Positions 1-12,007 of a stretch of DNA of 64,000 nucleotides are shown here, piece after piece. Within the stretch, counting starts at the first letter, position 1. The number at the start of each line of letters is the position of its first letter. The stretch comes from Symbiodinium natans (taxonomy: Eukaryota; Sar; Dinophyceae; Suessiales; Symbiodiniaceae). The position numbers were made by a program, and so were the translations under genes. Below the pieces are notes generated by a model. It made no database searches. It was not told the origin of the DNA and was given only the letters and a program-made list of their open reading frames with translations. The DNA lies in NCBI GenBank assembly GCA_905221605.1, contig CAJNDS010002406.1:230001-294000 (forward strand), in the 5' to 3' direction.

Positions 1-42
1 TTGCAACAGGCAAGATGAATAATCATGATCATAATCAAGATA

Positions 43-129
43 TGGGCATTTCCCGAAATGGGGGTACCCCTTTTTCACCCCAAATAGAATAGCATCTCAA
101 AAAGGCACCCCTACTTTCGGAAACCCCCA
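43..129. mobile_element. MITE, TA-flanked, TTTCC-ended family (copy 1)
   Basis: An 87-bp element with imperfect terminal inverted repeats: left end TGGGCATTTCCCGAAA, right end TTTCGGAAACCCCCA. It is flanked on both sides by the dinucleotide TA (41-42 and 130-131), as expected for a Tc1/mariner-like or other TA-targeting non-autonomous element. The same internal phrase (CCCCAAATAGAATAG) recurs in the copy at 33.6 kb, so this is a dispersed family. No coding capacity. Confidence 0.7.
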
Positions 130-131
130 TA

Positions 132-3100
132 TACTAGCAACAATAGTAACAACCATGCGGAATAGCAAGTGCCTGCTAGACCATTCAATCCTACGCCGCA
201 GTGCCGGCAGCGTCGTCACAGCTCATGCGACTTCCTCCCGATTAGGACTCCCTTGCCCCCTTAGCCGCATAGCTTGGCGGTCGACGACACACTCTAATTT
301 TGATTTGCACAGGATCTGTCAACTCCATGGCATCCCTGTATCCCGGAGTTAGCCTAAGGCTCCGAAACGCTAAACGCCCCCAAAAAGACCGACCCCTGCA
401 AGGTGCAGCAGCTCCGTGAGAGCGGCAATGAGCACGTACGGCAAGGAGCCCTGCACCCTACGCCCTATACTAAACCCCTAGACAAGGAGGGCTCAAGGGT
501 CCACTTCTGTTTGTTAGGCACTTGGGATGGGCTTAGGGTTGAGGGATTTGAGAGAAGAGTTTCCCTCCTGATCGGCACCCCAGCCCCATCCCAGGGTCAC
601 TCTCTGCGGGCTGTACTCAAGTCGTCTCTTAGGAGCCTAGGACTCTGATCAACCGGTTCCTACTCATACAGGGTCCAGGACTGAAGGATGCAGATCCATA
701 CCAGCCGTCATGATCCAAACAGGATGAGGTATCCCAAAGTCCCCTGACCGAAGCAAAGCAGGCCGCTACGCAGATGCTGCGTGGTGCTACGAGGATTGCT
801 TGCAGGTGCCACTGAAGCAAGAAGAGTCGTGGAATGAGTACAGGCCCTTATGCTGCAGTTGTGGGTGTAGAAGGCGAACACCATCAAGAGGTTGACATCA
901 AGGTTGCCTGCGGATCATCCTACCCTCTGCTAACGTTATGTGTGTGCCGGGTTTGGTTTAGAGATCCTGCACCTCCCATTGGAAGCTTTGAGAATTGCAC
1001 CGGGTCGGTCTGGAAGTGTTCCTTCGTTGTCAGCCGCAAGCCCTCTAATTACAGCTTAGTGTGTGGGCACTCGCGCTTTTGCTCCTGCGGGGCCATCTTC
1101 ACCCCTCTAAGCCAATTCCCCATCACTATTTCACTACCTCGACGACGACTGCTACTACGACGATTACAAGACTCCGACGAAGACCTTACTCCCACAACTA
1201 TTGAGACGACTACTTCTGCTGCGCCGCCACTGCCACCGCCAACGCCACCGCCGCTGTCACCACCATCACCACCACCACCACCACCGCCACTACCACCGCC
1301 TCCACCACCACCACCATCACCGCCGCCACCGCCACCGCCACCGCCACCACCACCACCACTACCACCACCACAATCACCGCGACGACGACGATTCCTCCCA
1401 CTAGTAACGATTTTGCCGCCACGACTATAGCTGCGATCATGACAATAACCACGACCACAACTATTCGACTACGATGACTGCTACCGCTACAACTACACTG
1501 AAGCCTGAGTTCAACCAGACCTGGCCAGCCATCCAAGGTGCTTTGGGGCCTGGCTGCCCAGCTTTCTCTCTTTGAGGGGGGGGGGGGGTCGGGTTCCTGT
1601 CTTGGCACGAGGTCTGCAGACAGCAAGGCCTAGATTTGGCAGTTTTCAGCCCAGGCAAGTGTCCAGAGTTGTAGATGGCCCTACGATCCCTACCTTCGCT
1701 AGACCCACCACTGAGTGATTTTTACACTCAGTGAATCGAGTGCTGTCAATGTAGTATCTCAAGAGTATGGACAGTTTTTGTCTTGATGTTGTCATACTGC
1801 TGATGCCACTCGTCAAAAACCGAAACGGACATGTCTGAAGGAAACGGCGGTTTCTCGTAAATTTTGCTAGGCTCAACAAACAGTTGTTGCGTTTTTGGCA
1901 GCAGAGCATTTTTTCCATCATCGCTTCAGATGGAAGATTCAATCAAGTGCCTTTGAGGCAACTTGAATAACATGAGTAAGATGAGTGACGCAGTCACCAC
2001 ATTGCTAAACCCGGTACCGCCTCATCTCCTTAAGACCATGAAACCTACCGAAAGCCCTATCTCTGTGAGTCCTGAACCCTAATCCTCGCTACAGCCAGGC
2101 CGGGACCTCATCTACCCCTCTGAGGTGAAGGAGAGGGCAAAGCGCCAAGGCATACGATGACAGGGCTCTTGGGGTCGAGGAAGTTTTAAGGGAAGTGGTT
2201 AGGGGCTTTGGTGAAGGGGCTTGTCGAAGCCAGGGTTTGAGGTTTTGGGTTCGACCCAGAATGAAAGGGTAGTCATTATACGAGCCCCTTAGTATTGTCC
2301 CGTACCTTCTTTAGAGGTTCTGAAGTAGGGCCTTGAGTTTTTTAGGGTATATAAGGGGCATATACGGTTTCCCCAATCAAGGCCCCACATTAAGGCATCA
2401 TGTAACTATGAGTTTTGGAGGCTTTGATTACGAGTTTGAGTGCATATTAGGGGTCTGAGGGTCGGGGCTTTACAGGTCTTATGGCTTCATAGGGGTTGAG
2501 ACAGAAGAGCAGAATGGGGTTTCGGGTGTAGAGGGTATTTGACAGGGGCTTTGGATGTAGGTTTACTGTGTTGACTGGAGAGGCACAGGCCTCTGGAGAC
2601 AGATACGGGCGGCCGAGACGGCCGTGGTCACAAATCTGTCGCGGAGCCCGGCTTGCCTTGCCGATGGCTGATGGCTGATGATGGGTTAGATATGACCCCC
2701 AAGAATCCCAAAAAATTTATTTTCGTGGTCTTAGTCACGAAGCCAGACCCCAAACAGGCGAAATCCGGACCAGCAGTAATCAGCTCCACCTACATGTTGA
2801 CGTGTTGCGCGCGTGTGTGTTCTGCTGACGCCCACGTGTTCAGGTCACTTTGCTGCTTGCAGGCACGCTTCTCCTTAGTTGAGCCGTTCGTTCATGCCGG
2901 GACACTCCTAGGCCGCTGGATGTATCAGCAAGGCCGATGTCTCGAACGCATGCACGTAGATCAGGGAAAGACATCCCTGTCCTGCCATTGCATGCCGCGT
3001 TGCTCCTTGACTCTGTGTGGCTCGAAGCTCTACGCCCGGGTTGTCCGAGATAGGGTGGTGCGAACATGCCAAGAAACATCAATTTTCGCTGAGACTTCTC

Positions 3101-3744
3101 GTGGGAACGGCTGCTCGTAGAAGTAGTCTTCTTTCGGAATGTTGCACTCCAGCATGCCACCCAACCCGGCAAGAACTTGTTTCAACAAAGCGCATGTGTA
3201 TATGATTGTATATATATATATAGATACATATCTGTACAAACTATCACGTAGAGACAAAAGTCAAAAGCATTTGAGACGCGGAGTGCCATTCCATGTCGTC
3301 TGATCAGCCGGCGCCAGTCGAGGCAGGAATCTGAATCCGGGAGAGCTCCGATGTCCAGCTCCCACGAAACTACCTGCGACCTTAGTCGTTGATTCCATCG
3401 CTGCGCTCGCCGTGCTGGTCATCCCACCTATGGCCTTAAAAACAACAGAATGTCTGGCGTTTGGTAAGCTACGTGATGCCATTTACGTCATTGTCATTGC
3501 GTCATTATGCTGGGGTCTGTCTAGAGTGGAATGACGACATACTCAGCAGGTGTTGCCACCCAATGTGCATCCCACCCCTGACCCCATCAGTGATCCCATT
3601 GCCGTTCGTCGTATCAAGGAGGCCAAGGAGTCGGAAGCACCAACAGCAGAGGAGAGGGCGAGTGGGGGGGGGGGGGTGGGGGGGGTGGGCAAGGAGTTGA
3701 AGAGCCTTGAGAGCAAGAAGACCTAGTCCGTGCCTGTGTGCTCT
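132..3744. other. Gene-poor stretch
   Basis: No exon with both good splice edges and a protein-like reading frame was found on either strand. It holds the low-complexity block at 1207-1425, G-runs near 1576-1590 and 3664-3690, and scattered telomere-like fragments near 2030-2560. Open frames here (for example 834-1430, which is proline-rich) are translations of simple repeats or chance. Confidence 0.5.
1207..1425. repeat. CCA/CCG-type trinucleotide-rich microsatellite
   Basis: Degenerate triplet repeat of CAC/CCG/CCA units. All frames read as homopolymer-like protein (Pro, His or Val/Ala), which explains the overlapping long ORFs on both strands. No evidence that it is translated. Confidence 0.8.
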
Positions 3745-3766
3745 GTAGCACGACGGGGATGGCAAT

Positions 3767-3874
3767 ATGTGGAATCGTGCCAGTTTGCGGCTCTTGAGTT
3801 CATCACTACACTCGGTGCTTGAAAGGAGGTGCAACCAGCTCAAAGCCCTCTGCCCGAGGTTCGCGGCTAAGTGA
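3767..3874 (+). CDS. Candidate exon or short ORF, coiled-coil-like
   Basis: Open frame from an ATG to a TGA, about 35 codons, ending in a helix-like segment (VLERRCNQLKALCPRFAAK). It lies just upstream of the coiled-coil gene and on the same strand. It could be part of that gene or chance. No family recognised. Confidence 0.25.
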   Translation: MWNRASLRLLSSSLHSVLERRCNQLKALCPRFAAK

Positions 3875-4873
3875 ATGCTGACAATTGTGTAAAGAAGTCT
3901 GCCGCTCTAGCAGTGGAGGGGCTCGGGGCGCGTGCGGGGTTTCAGCCGATATGCCCCAGGGCACGCTGCGGATGTGCTGTTGGTGATTGCTCGAGGTGCA
4001 AGCCGAGGAGACCCTCCTGCGGCAAGCGAATCACTGGCACGCGCTCTACTTGGACGCGCAGGACAAGGGTTCTGCAGTGTGCAGCGGATGGAGACTCGTG
4101 TGTGCTGACGTGAACACAAGCAAAAAGCAGGCGGAATAGCCATCCCGTTAGTCTATGTGCATTGCAAGAAACGAAGTTCGAAGCATTGGAACGTGACCCT
4201 TGGTGATTGCTTTAACATAAACGTCTTGTAAATCAAGCTGTGGATGGTTCATGCTCGTTCTTGTTCGGAGCTCCACTCTGGATGATTCCGTTCTGCCAGC
4301 ACACGATCACAAGATGCAAGTCGAGGGTACGGTGTAGTCGGTGTAGTCACAACATATACATGACCTACTGGTATTCCTTCATGCGATGACACAACTCAGA
4401 TGTTCCCCATACACAAATCAACCTTGCAGACATCTATATTTGAGTGTGTGTGTGTGCGCTCGCCAGCACTGCTCTCGCATTAAGGCTTCCTTCCTGCAGG
4501 TGTTTGCTGCAGGATTGTGTTGTGTCAGGTTGCTTCTTGTAAGCTCAGGCCTGAGGGGTACGTTGCCTGACCAATGCCCTTTGCAATCAAGAAGCCTGCG
4601 CCTGGAATGAGTGAATGCAGCTTTTTTGTAGCATGCCGACAAGTTGCCAAACCAACTGAAGCAATTGCCCAAGCCCCCCAAATTCCTTGGCAGATTAAAA
4701 AGTAGAGTGTGAGGGTGCTTACGTGGCAAGTGGCACCTCGGATCCAAAGCATTTAGGATTCAAACGGCTTCCCAATCCGATATTCTCAGCCCAAAGTAGC
4801 CTTCTGAACTTCCAAGTCTGTCTCAGACTCCAACCTAAACCCTAAACCTCCAACCGTTAAAACTCATCTGGAG

Positions 4874-4936
4874 GCCAGCGTGGCCCGGTTCCGCGCAGAT
4901 GCCGCGAATCTGCAGCAACAGCTTGCTGACTCGCTG
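4874..4936 (+). CDS. Coiled-coil gene exon
   Basis: Acceptor CTGGAG|GCC, in-frame reading VARFRADAANLQQQLADSL, then CTG|GTTCCT. Strong heptad character. Phase 0 at both ends. Confidence 0.5.
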
Positions 4937-5199
4937 GTTCCTTGCTGCGGATTGGGGCGTCTGAAGGGGTTTAAGGATAAGTATGTACTTATTTAATTTG
5001 GAGAAGATGTGTGTATATGTATATGGAAAATATAACCCATCGCTCAGAGAGCATTCTGCACATAATGCACTCCTTTGTGCTGTTCTGTTCCCGCACCGCC
5101 CTGAGACGTAGGGATGCGCTGAAGCGGGAGACTTTGGGTTTCTTCGGCTTTTGTAGACCCCGGAGTCCATATAGAATATGTAAAAGCACATAATATATA

Positions 5200-5231
<32 letters not shown>

Positions 5232-8200
5232 AGAAGTTAGGCGGCTCAGCATCGGGTTTGAGCCTTGTTTGGCTGTGGCCGAGGCCCCCATAAAAGCACT
5301 CTGGATGCCGGACCAAAACCTAACACATTCCTCTCTCATCATTCAGTGAGGGGTTATGGTTTTTGGTCATGGTTTAAGGGTGTCAGGGCATGCGATAATA
5401 TACTTTGAAAGGTCCCGCAGGCTCGGATTCAGTCAAGGAGTTCTTGCTGCAGATGCCGAGCCCTGCCTTTCCTATCCTTAGTGCCAAAGCCCAACTACAC
5501 GCCGAACCTTCCGAGATAACCCAAAACCCCCTCCTAGACCGCTGGACATGAAAGGATGTCCCCAAACTCATAAACAAAAGGTTCTATAGGTTTACATACT
5601 CTGGGGGTTTAGAAAGACTCCAGGAGCGGGAGAAGCACCTGAGTTCCCGGAACTTGCAGCTGCATTGCAGACAGCCGTGTGAGGCGCCAAGGGAATCCGA
5701 TGACGGGCAGGGGTCTGTAGTGCTGATACCCAGGGTTTGGATTTGGTCTGGGCAGAGAGAGGCAGAGAGGGGTGGGTATAGTGGGAAATTTAGGTTCCCT
5801 GGAATTCGAGGAAATTGGCGGGGCGTTTCACAGAGAGTCGGTGGCCGCTCGCCTTCGGGCGGGCCTCCCCCGGAAGGAAGGAAGGAAGGAAGGGAGAGAG
5901 AGATCAAGTGCGGGTTCGGGGTTGATCCCGTCATGTTCATGCCATGCATGCGACATTTTGCAACATCGACATAGTTCACATGTGAATCCCTGGAACCATT
6001 TTTTCCCCGATAGATGTGTCTGACTACAGCTACATACGGCAAAGCTCTCAAGGCCCCGGCCCCTCGGCAAGCCTCTAGAAAAGAAAAAAGTTCAATCTCA
6101 GCCCTCGATCTCGAACCAGGGACTGCCCCTAAACCCTCTACAAAAAGAACTCTGGGAACTGCTGGACGATCAAAAAAGCAGTGATTGACATTGAGACATG
6201 AAAGGAGCAGGAGGAGCTAGTACCAGCCGGCGTATCGCAGCTACGGAGCTTGGAGAAGCCGCTTGGCAGATGTACGTCCGTTGGCCGCCGATTCAAGCGC
6301 GGCCCTAGTTATGAGAAAGATGTTACTACCAACAACGACGGTATTAATCGCAACAATTTTAAGTACCAATATTCTGAACCTCTATCATGTATGGCCGGGA
6401 CTCATGCTGCCCATTGGTTTGGCAAAACCTTGTAAGCTCTGAGCTTCTGCAACGTTTGGAGTCTTGTACTGGGAGGCTTGCAGAGGGTCTGAGAGCGACA
6501 TGGTGAACTTGTTTGTGGTCTCAGCCCTCAAAACCCCCCTAGCTCTTATACACCCGAACCTGCCCGCCTGTGCACAAAAACCCTAAACCCTACAGGGAGT
6601 CAACTCGGGGGCTTCGTGATCTTCAAGGTTTGAGGGCTTAGCCAAGCGGGCCTTCAATGTCAATCAAGATATGCGGCACTTGAGATCACAGGGTAGCTAT
6701 AGAGTGCTACACGCCTTGTTCTGGGCCTGTTCTTTCTGAAGTCTTCAGTGAAGATGTGTGCAACCATGCCAGTGGGGTCATGGCGTAGCCATGGTTCTTG
6801 CCCAAGGAGGCAAGCCAGGGATGCAGCGAGACTCAGATAGTCGCCGGACGGTGTAGGGTTTTAAGGGGTTTAGTTGAGAGCGAGCATTGGTTTTAGGGTT
6901 CAGCGCTGCCTAAAATCTAGCGATACTTATTAAAATTCAGGTGCGATACAAGCGTGTGAGCCCTGTAAACCTCCTCAGTCTCTGCTCTGAGGCTGCTGGT
7001 GGCGAAGGATGCGGAGCTTCGCCGGCTGCAAGAGGATATCACTCGGTGACATTGTGTAGAGGTTTCGGTTGAGGGTTTCGGGGGTTACAAAGTTTCTGTA
7101 GCTGAGCTTACAGCACCTTGCGCTGCTTTGCGCGCAGCTTTCTGCAGCCATTTTTGGCTCGTTCGGCCACTCGAATTTCCCGTTCGTGGAAACCTCTCCT
7201 CTCAAACAAAATCGCGAAATCGGTCCATTCAAGAGGACTGTTCTCACTCCATACATTTTCGATTTTTAGTTTAATCTGTTTGGGACATCTCGGACAAATA
7301 TGTACCAAGTGGTGGGCTTTTGGCCACCATGCGTTTCTTCGGGCTTGTGCCTCTTGGACCACGCTCGCGCCAACAGGTACCCCTTCTTCCCATACCCTCT
7401 CCCGAAATCCCAAAGCCGTTTTGGGAACACTTCTTAGGGTCTTCATAGGGGTAAGAAGGCACCTAGTTATACCTAATTTCCCGATTCCCGCCGAAAAACT
7501 TGTAAACCCTCTACCCTGTAAACCCCCTATAAACCCTAGACCCTGCAAACCCTGAACCCTAAACCCCTAAACCCCTAAACCCCTAAACCCCTAAACCCCT
7601 AAACCCCTAAACCCCTAAACCCCTAAACCCCTAAACCCCTAAACCCTAAACCCGAAACCCTAAACCCTAAACCCAGTTGCTCAGACTCAGAGATAGCACC
7701 GAGTAAACCCAAAACCCTATAACCCTATAACCCTATAAACCCTATAAACCCTATAAACCCTATAAACCCTATAAACCCTGAACCCTAAACCCTCCCTTGC
7801 CTGGCTTCTGCGAGAATCAGCGACTAAACCCTAGACCCTAAGCCCTAAACCCCTAAACCCCTAAACCCTAAGCCTGCTCTTCAGGAGCTCGCTGACCGGC
7901 GCACTGAGGTCACCAAGCTGCGTGCGGATCGGGGTGCTGCCTTGTCAGAGCTGCGTGGCGGCGTCGTGGTTTTTTTGTTTGAGTGGGGCGGGGAGTTCGG
8001 GTTTAGGATTTAGGATTCAGGGTTTTGGGGGGGGCGGGGGCTTGTAGGAATACGGGGTTTAGGGTTGCAGAGGCTAAGGGTGTCAAGGGCGGGGGCGAGT
8101 TCTAAAAGGGGTGTGGATGTCGAGTTTTTGCTCTGTGGCTTGGGAATCGGCGGAGGGTCGACGCCTCAACCAATTAAAGGCGCCCGCCTTCCACACAAAT

Positions 8201-11200
8201 GAAGCATGCCTACTCAGACATCGGAATGCGAATGCACACGAAAAGTTGTCAAGGCGTTTAATTTTCATCGAGGCGATGCCTTCCTGTCGATGGAATATTG
8301 TCCGGACTGACAGCAGGGAGATCCTTTCGAAACGCCTATACCGGAAACCCGCCTTAGCTAAGGCGGAAGGGAAAGGAAAACTCATGAAAGGCACCTTGCC
8401 TTCGGCGTTCGCGCAGACCACTTGGCAGATTTCCACGAGAGCTGTTGCAGAGAGTGCATGCAGAAAACCACAAACCCGAAACGCCTTAGCAGCCCCCAAA
8501 AGCCCAGAAAAGGAAAAATCTCTGAAGTCCTAAATCCTAAACCCCCAAAACTTAAGCCCTAAACCCCTACAACCCCAAAACCCCCCCCCCCAGAAAACAA
8601 AAACAAACCCAAACCCTAAACCGCCCCAAAGCCGAACAGCCCCCCGGGAGTCGGATCGAGGCGTGCCGAGCTGGAGACGCTGCGCACGGAGCTCCGTGCC
8701 CGAGAGGGCCTGGAAGAGTCGACCGCACGGCGCTTTATGTAGGATTTCTTTTTTAAGGGTTTCATGGGGTTTGAGGCTGAGGGCTTTTGAGGGTTTTAAG
8801 GTTTTTTAGGGTTTTTTCACGGCTCTTTAGGGTTTATTTCTTTTCGGGTGTTTTAGTGTTGCTTAGGCTTTTTTTTTTTGGGGGGGGGGGGGTCAGTCGG
8901 CGTGAGGTCTAAAGTTGAAGATTTCAGGGTCTGGTAGGGCTTTTGAGTTTTGTTTTGTTTTCCGGGTGTTATATAGGGGTTTTCAGGGTTTTAGGGTTTC
9001 TGCAGGGGTTTAGGGCTTTCATCTATAGGGTTTCTAGGGCTTAGGGTTTTGTTAGAGCACCACTTGTTCCTGCAGAGCTCATTCCTTCTTGTGGTAAGTT
9101 TGACTGCTGCGTTCCAAGTCATGAGGCGTTGTGGTTGACATTATGGGGATAGGGGCTTGGACCTACGCCACCTGCTGGGGCTTTTTCTTACACTTCCCAC
9201 TAGGGTTTAGGGTTTAGGGAGTGGGAGGGGTGTTGTGTCTTGTCCTGGCAGTTGTTCGCAGTCCAGTAGCAAGAAGGGTTTGTGGGAGCCGGGGGTTTCA
9301 GCACGGGGCGTATGAACACACCCGTTACCATCCAGACCCGCATTTTCGGTGCCCTGATCGCTGACCTTAGTGTGAGACACCAGCTGACCCACGCACGGCT
9401 AACACAAAAGCCCACGTGAAGAAATATCACTCCCCTGACAGGCCCTGACACCCTGAGACCAGCCAAGGTTGCTACAAGCCAAAGAACTGGAGTTGGCGAA
9501 CGTGCGGAAGGAGCTCTCTAGGGTTGGCTTGCGGAGGAAGGACTTCCAGATTTTTTGGCTGGCAGTCACTGGGTTAGAGGTGCGAAACCCATCGCTAAAG
9601 ACTGTTAACATGGACTTTATCAAGGTTCGGCCGCAACCGTTACTTTGGGCTCGCTGTTGCAGCAAGCCTCGGGAATAGGAGGCATGCAGAGCTTAACTCC
9701 CTGTTGTCAGAGTTGGACACGATGAGCAATCCCAAACCTGAAACCATCTAAATTTCTCAACCCCACCCGAAGCAAATTCCCCTAAGGCTCCAAGGCCTCT
9801 CATTTTAGGGTTTTTGGGGCCAAAAGGCCTTCATTTCGAAGGTTTTGAGACCATTTGAGCCTTCGGGTGCGCTTAACTTCTTTGACATCTCCACACCCCA
9901 AGGCCGGAAAGAAGCCGAGACCCGACGTCCGGTTCAGGGCTTGGTGCTGGTGTTCTTAAACCCCCCCAGAACCGTCTTACAAAGTCTTAACGCCATGAGC
10001 ACCCTTAGTAAACTCTTAGCTCTAAACCCTTGAAATGCTCATGGACCCTGAAAGCCTAAATAGACTAAACCGATCACTGCCCGTCTCCAGGTCCTCTCCT
10101 TGTCCGAGTCTTCCACTGCGGAGCGCCTGGCCCGAGCCATGCGTTTGAAGCTTCAGGCGTGGACAACTGGGGGTTCAAAAGGGCCCCCGGATGCGGAGGG
10201 ACGAAAATGCCTCAGACCTCATAGTAGAAGCGACACTTTCAGTCAGACCAGGCTCCCCAGTTCAACGCAAGGGTTCATAGGGTTTAGGGCCTTGAAACCC
10301 TGAAGGCACCAATTCTGACATCTGAAGCTGGATTTCCCTCTCGAACCATTTCCTCGCCAGCCTTGTGTTTGCGTGAGACTTAATTCCCTACCTTGAGCCT
10401 CATAATGGCAAGTTGACGTACGTCGCATAAATAGGTCTGGCCCAGGCCGAAAAAATCGGCCTGGGTCTAGGGTTTAGGGTTAAGGGTCTGGGGTTTGGAA
10501 TTTAGGGGTTTAGGGTTTTGGGTTTAGGGCCTGCAATTCAATCCCGAAGCCTTCGAGGAGCTGCACCAGTCCCTCTCCAGGGAGGATGCCAAGAGCCAAC
10601 TGGTGGAAGCGAAGGCGCGGAAATGGGTGGTGTGGACCCCGAGGCTCCCAAGAAGAGCTGAAAGGTTTTCAGGGTTCGGGGTGTAGGGTCTTTAGGGATT
10701 TCAGGCGTTTTGGTATACAAGTTCCAGGGGCCTTGGAGGGTTCGATGTCCGTGCCACAACTGAACAGACAAAGCCGGCAGAACTGCTGAAGAGCGTGCTA
10801 CCAATTGTTGTGAAGAGAAAAAAGTATTCAAGGAAGAAGAGGTAGTTTACTAGAAACAGCCAAGAACCAAAATTGGGCAACGCGCTGCTACGAGCTTGGC
10901 CGGCCATGGCCGTGCCAGAGCCGCGGTACAGCGATACGATACGATACCATGCCACTTCGGTGGGCACTGGAGGCTGCACAGGCCTTTGGTGCACTCTGTC
11001 CCAGTGCACAGAGAGTGCTGTCCTTCTTCTCCCTTGTACACAAAGCGATGCAAAGTGAACTCCCCAGGCCTCGGCATGAAGGATAGACAAATCAGTATGT
11101 ACTGTATGATGTAGAACATTCAGTATGTTGGATAGCACCCATTATACTATACTTCCGTGTAACATCTGTATACACATCATGACATACTAGTCATTATATA

Positions 11201-11958
11201 TCATATAGCATAACATGACAGAACATAACAGAATACAATATCATAGAACATATGGTATGAAACAGATAAGAAGAGAAACATCCAATGTAGCACTGTAACA
11301 GAATGTACTAGAAAAAGGCCTGAAGAACAATTACCATGACGATAAAGGATCAGCAGCTTCACCGACTTCACCGTGAACTCGCCGAGCAGAAGGAGCTGCT
11401 CCTCGGCGGTCCCTTTTTTTTTGGGACTTCGTCATTAAGTCGAGCTTATGTGATCTCTGTGCTGTGGGCTTATTTGCTCTTTTTGCCAAGCCGCTTGTAA
11501 ACTATTGTAAACTGTCTAAACCCTCTGAATTCAGCTCGTCCAGACAGATCTCGGAAGGCTTGCCTTCGAACTCTTCTTCCTGACATTTCGGAAACCCTAA
11601 ACTTTTGATAGGCTAGTTTTCTAAGTCCAAGCATCTCCAGGCTTGAGTCCGAAATCCCTGAGCCCTGCACCCTGCGACTGGCTGAGGTGCCGCCAGGTCA
11701 CGGAAGATGCCGAAGAGATGCGGGCGATTTGCGCCGAGACTGGGCTCGTGGACTTGAGTGTACAAGGAGGGGCCCCCTTACAATACTAACTGTAGTTAAG
11801 GGACTTATATAACCTAATTTAGGATCCTTATAACCCAATTTAGGGCTCTTATAACTCTACTTATAACAAGGGGGCCCTTGTAAGGGTTTTTGGAGGGCGT
11901 GTCAGGAGTTGAGGGCTTCGGGCCTCAAGACCGGATGCAATAAAGGGGCGGGTTTCAG

Positions 11959-12007
<49 letters not shown>

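Noticed and set aside
834-1430. 198-codon proline-rich ORF
   Set aside because: The C-terminal half is a CCA/CCG microsatellite; the N-terminal half has no splice or family support.
2240-2275. GGGTTCGACCC resembling a tRNA B box
   Set aside because: No A box or acceptor-stem pairing at the right distance; no tRNA fold could be drawn.
7144-7165. AGCCATTTTTGGCTCG resembling the spliced leader
   Set aside because: Extra T, different ends and no CAAG; similarity is too short to separate from chance.
7561-7640. Regular repeats as a CRISPR array
   Set aside because: Direct 8-bp tandem units without spacers in a eukaryotic genome.
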